Shown one piece after another: positions 17,131-25,560 of a stretch of DNA of 64,000 bases (position 1 is the first letter of the stretch; every line of letters begins with the position of its first letter). The position numbers and the translations under genes are program-made. The notes beneath the pieces were generated by a model. That model did no database searches, was not told where the DNA came from, and saw only the letters and a program-made list of their open reading frames with translations. Source of the DNA: Endozoicomonas_A sp049275935 (GTDB lineage: Bacteria; Pseudomonadota; Gammaproteobacteria; Pseudomonadales; Endozoicomonadaceae); NCBI RefSeq assembly GCF_049275935.1, contig NZ_CP184830.1, positions 3,224,001-3,288,000 of the forward strand, given 5' to 3'.

Positions 17131-17316
17131 GTAAGTCTCCCCAAGCTGCCGCTGTCACACAAGCCCGTCGCCGTTAAAGCAACGGTGGGGATTGCTGTGA
17201 TGAATCGGGCTTTCCACTGCAAGGTGGACCTGCGCTCCAGCATCATCGAGGAATCCCCGTTATGGTATTATCAGCCCGGGTCTTTAATGACTGGCAAACA
17301 GGCCAGGGAGACTTAA
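17131..17316 (-). ncRNA. ssrS: 6S RNA
   Basis: A 186-nt minus-strand RNA directly downstream of zapA, the usual site of ssrS in gammaproteobacteria, and close to the 184 nt of E. coli 6S. The ends pair perfectly over 10 bp (TAAGTCTCCC with GGGAGACTTA). The 5' side of the central bubble (GGGCTGATAATACCATAA) resembles E. coli GAGCCGATATTTCATACCA, and the 3' side (GGGCTTGTGTGACAGCGGCAG) resembles GGGTTACAGCCTGCGGCGGC. 6S RNA sequesters sigma-70 RNA polymerase in stationary phase. A TATAAT box at 17327-17322 is spaced correctly for a start at 17315-17316. Identified by eye, without a covariance model. Confidence 0.85.
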
Positions 17317-17321
17317 CCGGA

Positions 17322-17327
17322 ATTATA
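17322..17327 (-). promoter_or_regulatory. -10 box of the 6S RNA promoter
   Basis: TATAAT on the minus strand, 6-7 nt before the predicted 6S start. The -35 region is weak. Confidence 0.65.
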
Positions 17328-17437
17328 TCGGTTATGCCGTGTAAGTCTGTAGGTTTTTTTTGCTATTGATCTTTTGACTGATAGCTCAATTGGTTTTTTG
17401 CCAACATTGAACCATCAGGCCAGAGCGGTCAGGGGTT

Positions 17438-17737
17438 TTAGCTTTCGATCAACATGAGCGCCTGATCCAGCTTACCAAGCATCTGTTTGATCTGTTCCTG
17501 AGCATCGGAATTGTCGGTCAGGCTTTGCTGCCTGCTCTGTAGCAGTTCGTAACTGATGTTAAGTGCCGCCATGACTGCAATACGCTCTGCACCTATCACG
17601 CCACCCGCACGGATCTGCTTCATTTGTTCATTTAAGTGTCGGGCTGCCTGATGAAGATTGGTTTCTTCCTGTTTGGGACAACTGACCAGGTATTCTTTGT
17701 CCAGGATATTGACGGTGGTAGTGGATGAACTGTCCAT
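17438..17737 (-). CDS. zapA: cell division protein ZapA
   Basis: Cytosolic FtsZ-bundling protein. 99 residues: VNILDKEYLVSCPKQEETNL, AARHLNEQMKQIRAGGVIG, AERIAVMAALNISYELLQSR, then a coiled coil (DAQEQIKQMLGKLDQAL). Its start overlaps the stop of the upstream TIGR02449 gene by one base, so the pair is coupled, and 6S RNA follows it. Confidence 0.95.
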   Translation of the reverse strand: MDSSSTTTVNILDKEYLVSCPKQEETNLHQAARHLNEQMKQIRAGGVIGAERIAVMAALNISYELLQSRQQSLTDNSDAQEQIKQMLGKLDQALMLIES

Positions 17738-17946
17738 CAGGATTCATGCTCCAGAGTGCGCAAGCGGTTGATCATGGCCTCGACCTTGCTGCGTGCGACA
17801 TCATTCTTCTCCATCAGCTGCGCGCGTTCTGCCTGCCAGGTTTGTTCCTTGGCGCGCAGTAGCCGGTTCTCTTTTTTCAGTTTCAGGCTGATGGCTACCA
17901 GGTCATCGATTTTCTGGTTCAGAGTTGTGAGTTCGTGGTCGTTCAT
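17737..17946 (-). CDS. TIGR02449 family small coiled-coil protein
   Basis: 69-residue coiled coil (LTTLNQKIDDLVAISLKLKK, ENRLLRAKEQTWQAERAQLM, VEAMINRLRTLE) of the TIGR02449 family, found next to zapA and ygfB in gammaproteobacteria. Probably a division-associated ZapB-like helper, by location only. Start at ATG 17946; a longer frame reaching 18051 would enter the divergent promoter region of ygfB. Confidence 0.85.
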   Translation of the reverse strand: MNDHELTTLNQKIDDLVAISLKLKKENRLLRAKEQTWQAERAQLMEKNDVARSKVEAMINRLRTLEHES

Positions 17947-18171
17947 AGGTTCCGGGACCGAGCTATTGGATCTACTATAGCGGCTGTCAGTAGACAGAAC
18001 AATGCCTTTGCGATTTGCCCAACCGATAAATCTGGTACACTCACAGACCATCGGGTTTTTTATAAAGCCACTGGGATCCGGTTTCCTGCCGGTTTTTCAA
18101 TCCACGCGGTTATTGATCGGTTGTTATGTGATCAACGGGCTCATTCCAGTAAGGCTTTCAGGGTAATTGTA

Positions 18172-18750
18172 ATGACAAATAATGATGCGGCTCGTGACCT
18201 TGTCGCCTTTGATGAGCTGGCTGATCGTCTGGTTGAGTTGGGCGGTGAAAGTCATCCTTCTGAACTGCATGGCATTCTCTGTGGTACCTTTGCTGCAGGC
18301 AGTCAGCCCGGCGTGGAAGCCTGGTTCCGCCAGGTGTCCGGTTTACTGGATGATCAGGAGCTGGACAGCCGCTTTCAGGAACTCCTGATGCGCATGTATC
18401 AGGGAACCTTGCAAAAGCTTGATCAATCAGACTTTTCCATTGCTCTGCTTCTGCCAGATGACGATGAAGCCCTGGAGCAAAGAACCGAAGCACTGGGCTT
18501 TTGGTGTCAGGGGTTTCTGTTCGGTTTCGGCGAAGTGATTGGCGGTCAGTCTCTGAGTCAGGAAGTGGAAGGGGTTCTGGGAGATTTCTCGGAAATTGCC
18601 CAGATCCGGCCTGAAGCGGATGGCAGTGATGAGTCTGAACGTTTGTTCATAGACGTCAGTGAGTATGTTCGGATGAGTCTTTTAACCATTTTTTCTGAGG
18701 TGGCGTCTCAGGAAAAATCGGCAAAGCGTAATACAAAAACCATTCACTGA
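18172..18750 (+). CDS. YgfB/YecA (UPF0149) family protein
   Basis: 192 residues of the YgfB family: LVELGGESHPSELHGILCGT, ALLLPDDDEALEQRTEALGF, WCQGFLFGFG. No SEC-C zinc tail is present. In Pseudomonas, YgfB has been implicated in ampD/beta-lactamase control; elsewhere its role is unclear. Start ATG 18172; upstream in-frame codons extend into the region shared with the divergent TIGR02449 promoter. Normally followed by pepP and then ubiH; here ubiH follows directly and pepP is absent. Confidence 0.88.
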   Translation: MTNNDAARDLVAFDELADRLVELGGESHPSELHGILCGTFAAGSQPGVEAWFRQVSGLLDDQELDSRFQELLMRMYQGTLQKLDQSDFSIALLLPDDDEALEQRTEALGFWCQGFLFGFGEVIGGQSLSQEVEGVLGDFSEIAQIRPEADGSDESERLFIDVSEYVRMSLLTIFSEVASQEKSAKRNTKTIH

Positions 18751-18815
18751 TAACCAAAAAGGCTACCGTTGTCCTCTTAAGTGATGAGTGTTTTCATGGT
18801 TGAAAGGAGAGAGAG

Positions 18816-20051
18816 ATGACCGGGAAGTACGATGTCCTGATCATTGGTGGTGGGCTGGTGGGTGCCAGTCTGCTGTGTGCTCTGGCGTCTGCGATCGATG
18901 AACATGGGCTGAAGGTAGCGCTGGTTGAAACGCATTCTATTGACGAAGCGCGGGATACTTCCCCTGACGCTCTGCCCAAGTCTCCACCGGGCTATGATGC
19001 CAGGGCCTCGGCACTCTCTTATGGCACTCGGCTGATCTATGGTGAACTTGGCATCTGGCCCGATCTTGATCCGTTTGCCATGCCTATTCTGGATATTCAG
19101 GTCTCTGACAGAGGGCATTTTGGTGCCACCCACCTTAATCATCAGAAAGAAAATGTACCTGCACTGGGGTATGTGGTTGAAAACCATCGGCTGGGTGAAG
19201 TGCTGCTCAAAAAGCTGAAAGCTTATCGCGATCAGGGGCAGGTAGACGTCCTGAGTCCGGCACAGGTTCAATCTTTACAGCCACTGCCTGACTCAGAAAC
19301 GAAAGTGGTTATCAATCAAGGGGATGAATCTTTTGAGAAAATGGCGTCGCTTGTGGTCCTTGCCGATGGTGGTCGTTCCCGTTTGATGGCAAAACTGGGT
19401 ATTTCACGCAAGCAGTATGACTACCAGCAGCATGCACTGATTGCTAACGTTTCCCTGAATAAGCCTCACAATGGCATAGCCTATGAACGCTTTGCCGGAA
19501 GGGGACCCATGGCTCTGCTTCCTCTCTCTGGAGATCGTTCAGCACTGGTCTGGACAGTGCCGTCTGACGAAATTGACGACAAAATGTCTATGGATGACGA
19601 GACTTTCCTGATCACTTTACAAGAAAAGTTTGGTTATCGTGCTGGTGAGTTTATCAAAGTTGGTGTGCGTGAAAGCTATCCTCTGGCTCTCAGTGTTGCC
19701 CGTGAGCAAGTCAGACCTGGTCTGGTTGTTCTGGGCAATGCGGCTCACGCTATGCATCCTGTCGCAGGCCAGGGTTATAACCTGGCCATCAGGGATACAA
19801 TGGCTCTGGCCGGGAATATCGCTGAATCACTCAGACAGGGTATGGCCCCGGGCAATCTGTCCCGCTTGCTTCAGTACGTCGATGAGCAGAGAATCGATCA
19901 GAGGATGACTCTGGACTTCTGTGACGGTCTGGTGAAATTGTTTTCCCGACAGGAGCTGCCGGTGATTCTGGCCAGGAACCTGGGGTTAAGCTGTCTGGAT
20001 ATGAGCCGGGGATTAAAAGGTCGGTTTGCCAGAAAGGCCATGGGCTTTTAA
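18816..20051 (+). CDS. ubiH: 2-polyprenyl-6-methoxyphenol hydroxylase UbiH
   Basis: FAD-dependent aromatic hydroxylase of ubiquinone biosynthesis. 411 residues. N-terminal FAD motif VLIIGGGLVGASLLCALAS (about residues 6-24), central RLGEVLLKKL and LVVLADGGRSRLMAKLG (the second FAD motif), and the C-terminal GNAAHAMHPVAGQGYNLAIR (about 307-326) that binds the FAD pyrophosphate/ribityl part. The GGAGAGAGAG ribosome-binding site lies right before the ATG. UbiH and the next gene product act in the same pathway, usually in a soluble Ubi complex. Confidence 0.93.
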   Translation: MTGKYDVLIIGGGLVGASLLCALASAIDEHGLKVALVETHSIDEARDTSPDALPKSPPGYDARASALSYGTRLIYGELGIWPDLDPFAMPILDIQVSDRGHFGATHLNHQKENVPALGYVVENHRLGEVLLKKLKAYRDQGQVDVLSPAQVQSLQPLPDSETKVVINQGDESFEKMASLVVLADGGRSRLMAKLGISRKQYDYQQHALIANVSLNKPHNGIAYERFAGRGPMALLPLSGDRSALVWTVPSDEIDDKMSMDDETFLITLQEKFGYRAGEFIKVGVRESYPLALSVAREQVRPGLVVLGNAAHAMHPVAGQGYNLAIRDTMALAGNIAESLRQGMAPGNLSRLLQYVDEQRIDQRMTLDFCDGLVKLFSRQELPVILARNLGLSCLDMSRGLKGRFARKAMGF

Positions 20052-20060
20052 TTGCCAGAG

Positions 20061-20115
20061 CCTTTAGCAGAAATACAGCCTTTAGCGGAAATACAGCCTT
20101 GAGCTGAAAAAACAG
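20061..20115. repeat. three short tandem repeats before ubiI
   Basis: CCTTTAGCAGAAATACAG, CCTTTAGCGGAAATACAG and a diverged third unit, between ubiH and ubiI. On the RNA this gives three imperfect 18-19 nt repeats just ahead of the ubiI ribosome-binding site. Confidence 0.8.
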
Positions 20116-20134
20116 TATCAGCAGGAGATCTCGG

Positions 20135-21319
20135 TTGAAATCATTTGATCTGGTGATTGCCGGTGGTGGCATGGTTGGGGTATCTCTGGCCCTGTCGCTG
20201 TCAAAAACAGACCTGAAAATAGCCCTGGTCGATCAACAGTCGCTTTCGGCTCAGGTATTCTCTCCTGACAGTCCCTATGCACCGAGAGTCAGTGCCCTGA
20301 CCGAAGCTTCTTCCCGGTTATTCCAGCGACTGGGAGCCTGGGAAGCTATGACCTCACAGCGTGCAATGCCCTATCAGCATATGTATGTCTGGGACAGTGA
20401 AGGAACGGGTGAGATTGCCTTTGATGCCAGGTCAGCAGGTTTTAAGACGCTTGGAAATATTGTTGAAAACGATGTGGTTCGCAATGCGCTGCTGGAGCAG
20501 TTGGCTAAGACGGGGGTTGAATGCTTCCCCAACCAGTCAACCATTGCCTATCAGCTGGGAGAGCCCCATCAGGTTCAACTGGACAATGAAAAGATAGAAG
20601 CTCGTCTGCTGGTGGCTACCGATGGGGCCGAGTCGCGCCTGAGGAAACTTTCGGGCATTCCTTCCAGTCAGAAAGACTGTCTCCATCATGCGGTGGTCAC
20701 CACCGTAGAAACAGAGAAATATCATCAGGACACCGCCTGGCAGGTCTTTCTGGCCTCCGGGCCTCTGGCGTTTCTGCCCATGCCCAGCCGGGGAGAAAAA
20801 CACTTCTGCTCCATCGTTTGGTCGCTGGTTCCCGATGGCGCCGACGAAGTCCTGTCCCTGGATGATGAGGCTTTTTGTCAGGCTGTAGAATGCGCTTTTG
20901 AATCCAGGCTCGGGAAGGTGCTTTCAGTCGATCCCCGTTTTCGCTTTCCTCTCAGGCAGCGACACGCCCGCCAATATCACCGGAATAGAATTGTGCTGGC
21001 AGGTGACGCAGCCCATACCATTCATCCTTTGGCGGGTCAGGGTGTGAACCTTGGGCTGCAGGATGTGGAGGTTCTCTCTGAAGAAATTATTCGTGCTATT
21101 GAGCGTGGCGATGACTTTTCTGGCAGTCATATCCTGAATCGGTATGAGCGCAGAAGAATGGGCAGTAATTTGTTGATGATGAAGTCCATGGAGGGTTTAC
21201 AGAACCTCTTTGCCGCTGACGATATCGGTCTTCGCTGGCTGAGGAATACCGGACTGAAGTGGACGAATAGTCTGCCTTTTGCCAAAGATATGTTGATCAA
21301 ACATGCACTGGGAGTCTGA
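20135..21319 (+). CDS. ubiI: UbiI/VisC-family FAD-dependent hydroxylase
   Basis: Flavoprotein monooxygenase of the UbiH/F/I family; by gene order most like UbiI (C5-hydroxylase). 394 residues. FAD motif LVIAGGGMVGVSLALSLSKT, LVATDGAESRLRKLSGI in the middle, and AGDAAHTIHPLAGQGVNLGL near residues 288-307. The start is TTG at 20135 (KSFDLVIAGGG) with AGGAGA 8 nt upstream; no ATG fits. In an operon with ubiH. Confidence 0.9.
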   Translation: MKSFDLVIAGGGMVGVSLALSLSKTDLKIALVDQQSLSAQVFSPDSPYAPRVSALTEASSRLFQRLGAWEAMTSQRAMPYQHMYVWDSEGTGEIAFDARSAGFKTLGNIVENDVVRNALLEQLAKTGVECFPNQSTIAYQLGEPHQVQLDNEKIEARLLVATDGAESRLRKLSGIPSSQKDCLHHAVVTTVETEKYHQDTAWQVFLASGPLAFLPMPSRGEKHFCSIVWSLVPDGADEVLSLDDEAFCQAVECAFESRLGKVLSVDPRFRFPLRQRHARQYHRNRIVLAGDAAHTIHPLAGQGVNLGLQDVEVLSEEIIRAIERGDDFSGSHILNRYERRRMGSNLLMMKSMEGLQNLFAADDIGLRWLRNTGLKWTNSLPFAKDMLIKHALGV

Positions 21320-21421
21320 AAGCTCGAAATTGTTTGTCTATCCAGACGCATTTTCTGAACAATTGTTACTTTTCTTTCTATGCTCTGTTGTCTGATTCTT
21401 TAATTAATCAGGAATAAAAGA

Positions 21422-22555
21422 ATGAAAGAGTGTCTTCTGGTCTGGGGTATATTGTGTTTTTTAATGACGGCTCATGCTCAGTCAGAGCCTGACGACAATG
21501 ACAATCACCGCGACTCTCATGACTTCATTGTCACACTGGTGCGACATGGAGATCGAAGTCCAAGGTACCCTTTAAATCCCGAACTCTGGCCCATGGGACC
21601 CGGTGAGATGACAGACATTGGCTTCAAGCAGTGTTATGAAGCGGGTAAGCATTTCAGGCAGACACAACTTCCGACTGATTTTCCTTCCCGCTGGAATCCG
21701 GATCTCAGTTATCATCAGGCCCGTGGCCTGGACAGAACCATCCAGTGCGCCACCACCATGCTTCAGGCTATTTACCCCGACAGTCTCAAAACAGGCTCAG
21801 GCAATGAGTTTGCGGCTGTTCCACCGGTTTATGCTTACCCTCTGCGAGACGATTATTTTCTCGGATTTACTCAAGCCTGCACTGGCTACAAAGCCCTGAT
21901 TGGCGGTCTGCAAAAGAGTCCTCTGTGGCAAAAGAAGGCAGAAGAAATGGGGCTCGACAGGATCAGGCTCTGGGCCAAAGAGTCAGGGCACAGGCCAACA
22001 CTCCATGCCATGATGAGCCTTGCCGACGCATTGCATATCAGAAAACTGCATAATCTTCCTCTGCCAGAGTTTCTGACCCCCCGGGATGAGCAGCAGCTGG
22101 AGGGTCTGATTGACTGGTTTATGCCTCAAATGGGCAAAGACAGCCGTATAGTCCAGCTGGCCAGCCAGTATCTTGTGAAGGCGATTGACCAGCGTTATCA
22201 GCATTATCAGAGCTGTCTTGAAAGTGGCAAAACCACCTGTGAATACTTCTATCTGTTGTCTGTCAGTGACAGCAACATACTGACCCTGATGACGGCTCTG
22301 GGGAGCCCCGCAGAGTCTAATGTTCCCTATACCAGTATGTTAACACTGCGCTTCTCGGCCTCAAACAGAACTGTTCAGGTTTCACTAAATGACGAGCCTC
22401 TGGCTCTGTCCTGTGGGAAAACCTGTTCTCTTGAGCAATGGGGTCAGTTGGTAGCTTCTGTGCAAAGCTCTGACTGGCCGACATTGTGCCAGCTAAAAGA
22501 GCCTGAGGCTCATTCAACACCGGATATATCCACAGGGACTAAAAAAGAAAAATAA
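21422..22555 (+). CDS. secreted histidine acid phosphatase family protein, altered HD motif
   Basis: 377 residues with a signal peptide (MKECLLVWGILCFLMTAHAQ). The catalytic RHGDRSP motif (residues 41-47, nucleophile His42) is intact, with downstream family features (DIGFKQCYEAGKHFR, RGLDRTIQCATTMLQAIYP). At the position of the usual HD proton-donor pair the sequence is SVSDSNILTLM (about 280-290): the Asp283 is kept but His is replaced by Ser. Activity is therefore uncertain. It resembles prostatic or lysosomal acid phosphatases more than bacterial phytases. Periplasmic or secreted location. Confidence 0.8.
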   Translation: MKECLLVWGILCFLMTAHAQSEPDDNDNHRDSHDFIVTLVRHGDRSPRYPLNPELWPMGPGEMTDIGFKQCYEAGKHFRQTQLPTDFPSRWNPDLSYHQARGLDRTIQCATTMLQAIYPDSLKTGSGNEFAAVPPVYAYPLRDDYFLGFTQACTGYKALIGGLQKSPLWQKKAEEMGLDRIRLWAKESGHRPTLHAMMSLADALHIRKLHNLPLPEFLTPRDEQQLEGLIDWFMPQMGKDSRIVQLASQYLVKAIDQRYQHYQSCLESGKTTCEYFYLLSVSDSNILTLMTALGSPAESNVPYTSMLTLRFSASNRTVQVSLNDEPLALSCGKTCSLEQWGQLVASVQSSDWPTLCQLKEPEAHSTPDISTGTKKEK

Positions 22556-22708
22556 CAATTTTTCTGAACTATATTTAACCAGCTCCGTCTAATGATATTA
22601 ATAAGGCAGAATTTTGCCAGGTCCCTGTCGGATTCAAATCATGGCAATCTTGATGGTCAATGGTTTTTATGTTGGAAATTACAATTACCCCTCGGGAAGG
22701 AGAGTCGA

Positions 22709-23521
22709 ATGCGTAGGTTAATGTTTGCAGGTATCGTACCTGTTGTTTTATTACTGTCACTGCTTCAGGGCTGTTCGGAGAAGCGGGATTGTCCGAAGGT
22801 GGCTCCTTCAACCGGTGAGCCTGCCCGTCCGGTTGCCGAAGAAGAAGCCTATGATTGCACCACTGTTGATACCACTGATGCGCTCAAGCAGACATGGTGT
22901 GAGGCACGTGGAGCTTTTGATCAGAGCCCAATGGCTGGTAATGTTGCCAACTTTGGCAATTATCTGAAAGGTTACCGTCAGGGTATCAACGATGCCCGTC
23001 GAGCGGAAACCAGTCAGGTCTCTCGAGAGGCTCTGGAAGGAAAGACTGAAAAGCCTGATGAAGCGGGTTACCGCGAAGGCTATCAGCGAGTGGTTGCAGA
23101 GCTGGGTGTTCTGGAATACAACTGCCGTGATGAAGATAAAGCCAGTGAATACAAAGATCGCTGGTGTGAGGCCGACGATGCCTATCGTTCTGCCAGTATC
23201 GGCAGCAGTGAAAACCCGTTTCTGAGAGAGCGCTTCATTGACGGTTATATGGCTGGTGGTCGTGTCGCTCTGACCGTTCCCACTTCCATGGAAGCCTTCT
23301 TCAGTGGCGAAAACCCTGAAGGCAAACAGTCTGCTATCTACAAGCAGGAAGGTGATGATGTTAAGCCTACCGAGCAGGCTTTTTATCGTGGCTTTGATGA
23401 AGGCTACAAAGCGATGATTGCCAGCATCAGGGATTCTATCAACCAAGTCATGCAGCAGATGCAGGTGCCCAACAACATGGAAATGCCTGAAGGTTTGATG
23501 GCGCCTCCGCCCAATCAGTAA
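22709..23521 (+). CDS. lipoprotein of unknown function
   Basis: 270 residues. A signal peptide with lipobox LLQGC (Cys at residue 21 or 22) gives a predicted lipoprotein. The mature part has four related segments with a GYxxG or GFxxG core (YLKGYRQGINDARRAE, YREGYQRVVAEL, FIDGYMAGGRVAL, YRGFDEGYKAMIASI) and ends with a Met/Pro-rich tail (MEMPEGLMAPPPNQ). Several paired Cys (DCTT, WCEA, NCRD, WCEA) could form disulphides. GGAGAG lies before ATG 22709. The family is not recognised. Confidence 0.7.
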   Translation: MRRLMFAGIVPVVLLLSLLQGCSEKRDCPKVAPSTGEPARPVAEEEAYDCTTVDTTDALKQTWCEARGAFDQSPMAGNVANFGNYLKGYRQGINDARRAETSQVSREALEGKTEKPDEAGYREGYQRVVAELGVLEYNCRDEDKASEYKDRWCEADDAYRSASIGSSENPFLRERFIDGYMAGGRVALTVPTSMEAFFSGENPEGKQSAIYKQEGDDVKPTEQAFYRGFDEGYKAMIASIRDSINQVMQQMQVPNNMEMPEGLMAPPPNQ

Positions 23522-23684
23522 ACTCTGACTGTTAGAGTTGAGGTAATAAGCCTGGTTATTTTTAATGACCGGGCTTGTTCGTGTGTGTGCTGATTTTGCT
23601 AAAATGATACAAATCTCGTTACTGGCCACAGGCCCCCTGCGGTCGATATCATAATTTGCTTGAACACGCGGAATGGAGTCCAGA

Positions 23685-23906
23685 ATGAATAAGGCTACCT
23701 TCTCTGTCAGTTTGAATTCAGAACAGGTCCTGCAGTATTACCAAGGCAAGAAAAACCGTGTCCAGGTCAGTACCCGGGAGGGCTTTAGCATGAGCATTCC
23801 CTACGATGTCCTTCTCAAGTTTGTCACTCGTGAAGGGGTTCATGGTACTTTCGAAATCTCCTATGGGTCCGATGGCAAACTGGGAGAGCTTCGAAAGATT
23901 AGCTGA
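23685..23906 (+). CDS. DUF2835 family protein
   Basis: 73 residues: FSVSLNSEQVLQYYQGKKNR, VQVSTREGFSMSIPYDVLLKF, GVHGTFEISYGSDGKL. This is the DUF2835 pattern of a short beta-rich protein widespread in gammaproteobacteria, function unknown. ATG 23685 is preferred (GGAGT upstream) over ATG 23673. Confidence 0.85.
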   Translation: MNKATFSVSLNSEQVLQYYQGKKNRVQVSTREGFSMSIPYDVLLKFVTREGVHGTFEISYGSDGKLGELRKIS

Positions 23907-23939
23907 ACCTCCTTTCTGGTTTTGTTTTGATCGGTCCCA

Positions 23940-24836
23940 TCAATGTGCTGACTTTTCTGTGTCAGCACAGACTTCCTTCAAAATATTGGCCAAAGACTTT
24001 ACGGCAGGGCCAGCATAATCCTGATCGGTATAAATCAGGTATATCTGGTGACGCCGAGAGCCGTGAGGCTGAAGATTTAATGGTTTCAGCATCCCAGAGG
24101 CCAGTTCCTGTTCTATGTGAGCGATTGGTAGCCAGGCAAACCCAAGCCCTTCGGAAATCATTCTTACTGATGTGCTGATATGGCTGACGGTCCAGCGTTC
24201 TGTCGCTTCCAGCCATCCGGCATCCACTTTCTTGACGCCAGAGTCTCTGATGACAATCTGGCGGTGTTGCTTGAGATCATTGAGGCTCAGGGGTCTGTCT
24301 AACTGGTGCAACGGGTGGTCCTTGTGAGCGACAGCCTTGAAAGTCACTTTCATCAAAGGTTCTCCCATAAACCCCTGTGGTACCAGGCCACTGATCACCA
24401 GGTCTCCCTGACCAGTAGCCATCATGTCTGTAGTACCTGAAAGTACCGTTTCCACGAGCTCAATATGGGTCTGCTGGCACTCGGAGGCCAGTCTTTTCAG
24501 ACAGGTTGAGAGCAGCTGGGGCGGAAAGATGACATCAACACCCAGAATGATGCGACCTTCCCAGCCCTGTGACAGGCTGTCAGCCACCTTTTCTATGGCA
24601 TCAGACTCTTTCAGCAGGGATTGGGAGCGCCTGATCAGCACTTTTCCGGCTTCCGTTAATTCTGCTTTCCTGCCTTTGATGACCAGAACTTCAACATCCA
24701 GCTGCTGTTGCAATTTATTTACGGCATAGCTGACGGTGGACTGGCTTTTATGGAGGGCTTCTGCGGCTTGTGCAAAACCGCCATGTTCAACGACCGCATG
24801 GAGCATTCGCCATTGTTCAAGGGTGACTTTAGCCAT
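23940..24836 (-). CDS. LysR-family transcriptional regulator
   Basis: 298 residues. N-terminal winged helix (EQWRMLHAVVEHGGFAQAAE, ALHKSQSTVSYAVNKLQQQL, residues about 5-60), then a LysR substrate-binding domain (IILGVDVIFPPQLLSTCLKR, GDLVISGLVP). Divergent from azoR, with the 120-bp space between them as the likely operator, so it probably controls azoR and pirin in response to quinones or electrophiles, by analogy with similar pairs. Confidence 0.93.
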   Translation of the reverse strand: MAKVTLEQWRMLHAVVEHGGFAQAAEALHKSQSTVSYAVNKLQQQLDVEVLVIKGRKAELTEAGKVLIRRSQSLLKESDAIEKVADSLSQGWEGRIILGVDVIFPPQLLSTCLKRLASECQQTHIELVETVLSGTTDMMATGQGDLVISGLVPQGFMGEPLMKVTFKAVAHKDHPLHQLDRPLSLNDLKQHRQIVIRDSGVKKVDAGWLEATERWTVSHISTSVRMISEGLGFAWLPIAHIEQELASGMLKPLNLQPHGSRRHQIYLIYTDQDYAGPAVKSLANILKEVCADTEKSAH

Positions 24837-24956
24837 GGTTTACGAACTTATAATCTAATAATTCGATATTTATAAGGGATATTTTGCGCTTTTTATTCGT
24901 AAAAATCGATATTAAATTAAGCTTAACCAAGGCAATTTAATGAACCGGAGATTAAT

Positions 24957-25559
24957 ATGAGTACTATCCTGCAAATCGATTCCAGTCTGTTTGGCTCAGA
25001 AGGACAGTCAGGGCAGTTGGCCAGACAGTTTGTGGAAAAATACACCCAGACCCGGACTGTGGATAAAGTGATCTATCGCGATCTGGGTTCAGAACCAATT
25101 CCTCACCTGACAGCAGAAAGCTTTCAGGGTTTCAGCCTGCCAGAAGCAGAGCGTAATGAACATCAGAAGAGCATAGCCAGCCTGTCAGATCGTTTGATCA
25201 ATGAGTTGAATGAAGCCGATGTGCTGGTAATGGGGCTGCCTCTCTACAACTTCACAATGCCATCAACCCTGAAGACATACTTTGACCATATTGCCCGTGC
25301 AGGCATCACTTTCCGCTACACCGAACAGGGACCACAGGGGCTTTTGAAAGGTAAAAAAGCCTATATCCTGGCGGCCAGAGGGGGTGAGTATCAGGGAACA
25401 CCCATGGATACACAAACGGCACTGATTAAGCACTTCCTTGGCTTTATCGGGATTACTGATGTTGAGTTCATCTATGCAGAAGGACTTGCCAAAGGTGGTG
25501 ACGCAAGAGAAGTAGCGCTGGGTAAAGCTGCAGAAAGAATTGATCAACTGGTGGCATAA
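24957..25559 (+). CDS. azoR: FMN-dependent NADH:quinone/azoreductase
   Basis: Flavodoxin-fold reductase. 200 residues: ILQIDSSLFGSEGQSGQLAR (FMN phosphate loop), VLVMGLPLYNFTMPSTLKTY, FDHIARAGITFRYTEQGPQG, YILAARGGEYQGTPMDTQTA and FIGITDVEFIYAEGL. It reduces quinones and azo compounds by two electrons and is usually part of thiol/quinone stress responses. Pirin follows at once, and a LysR regulator is divergent. Confidence 0.95.
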   Translation: MSTILQIDSSLFGSEGQSGQLARQFVEKYTQTRTVDKVIYRDLGSEPIPHLTAESFQGFSLPEAERNEHQKSIASLSDRLINELNEADVLVMGLPLYNFTMPSTLKTYFDHIARAGITFRYTEQGPQGLLKGKKAYILAARGGEYQGTPMDTQTALIKHFLGFIGITDVEFIYAEGLAKGGDAREVALGKAAERIDQLVA

Positions 25560-25560
25560 A

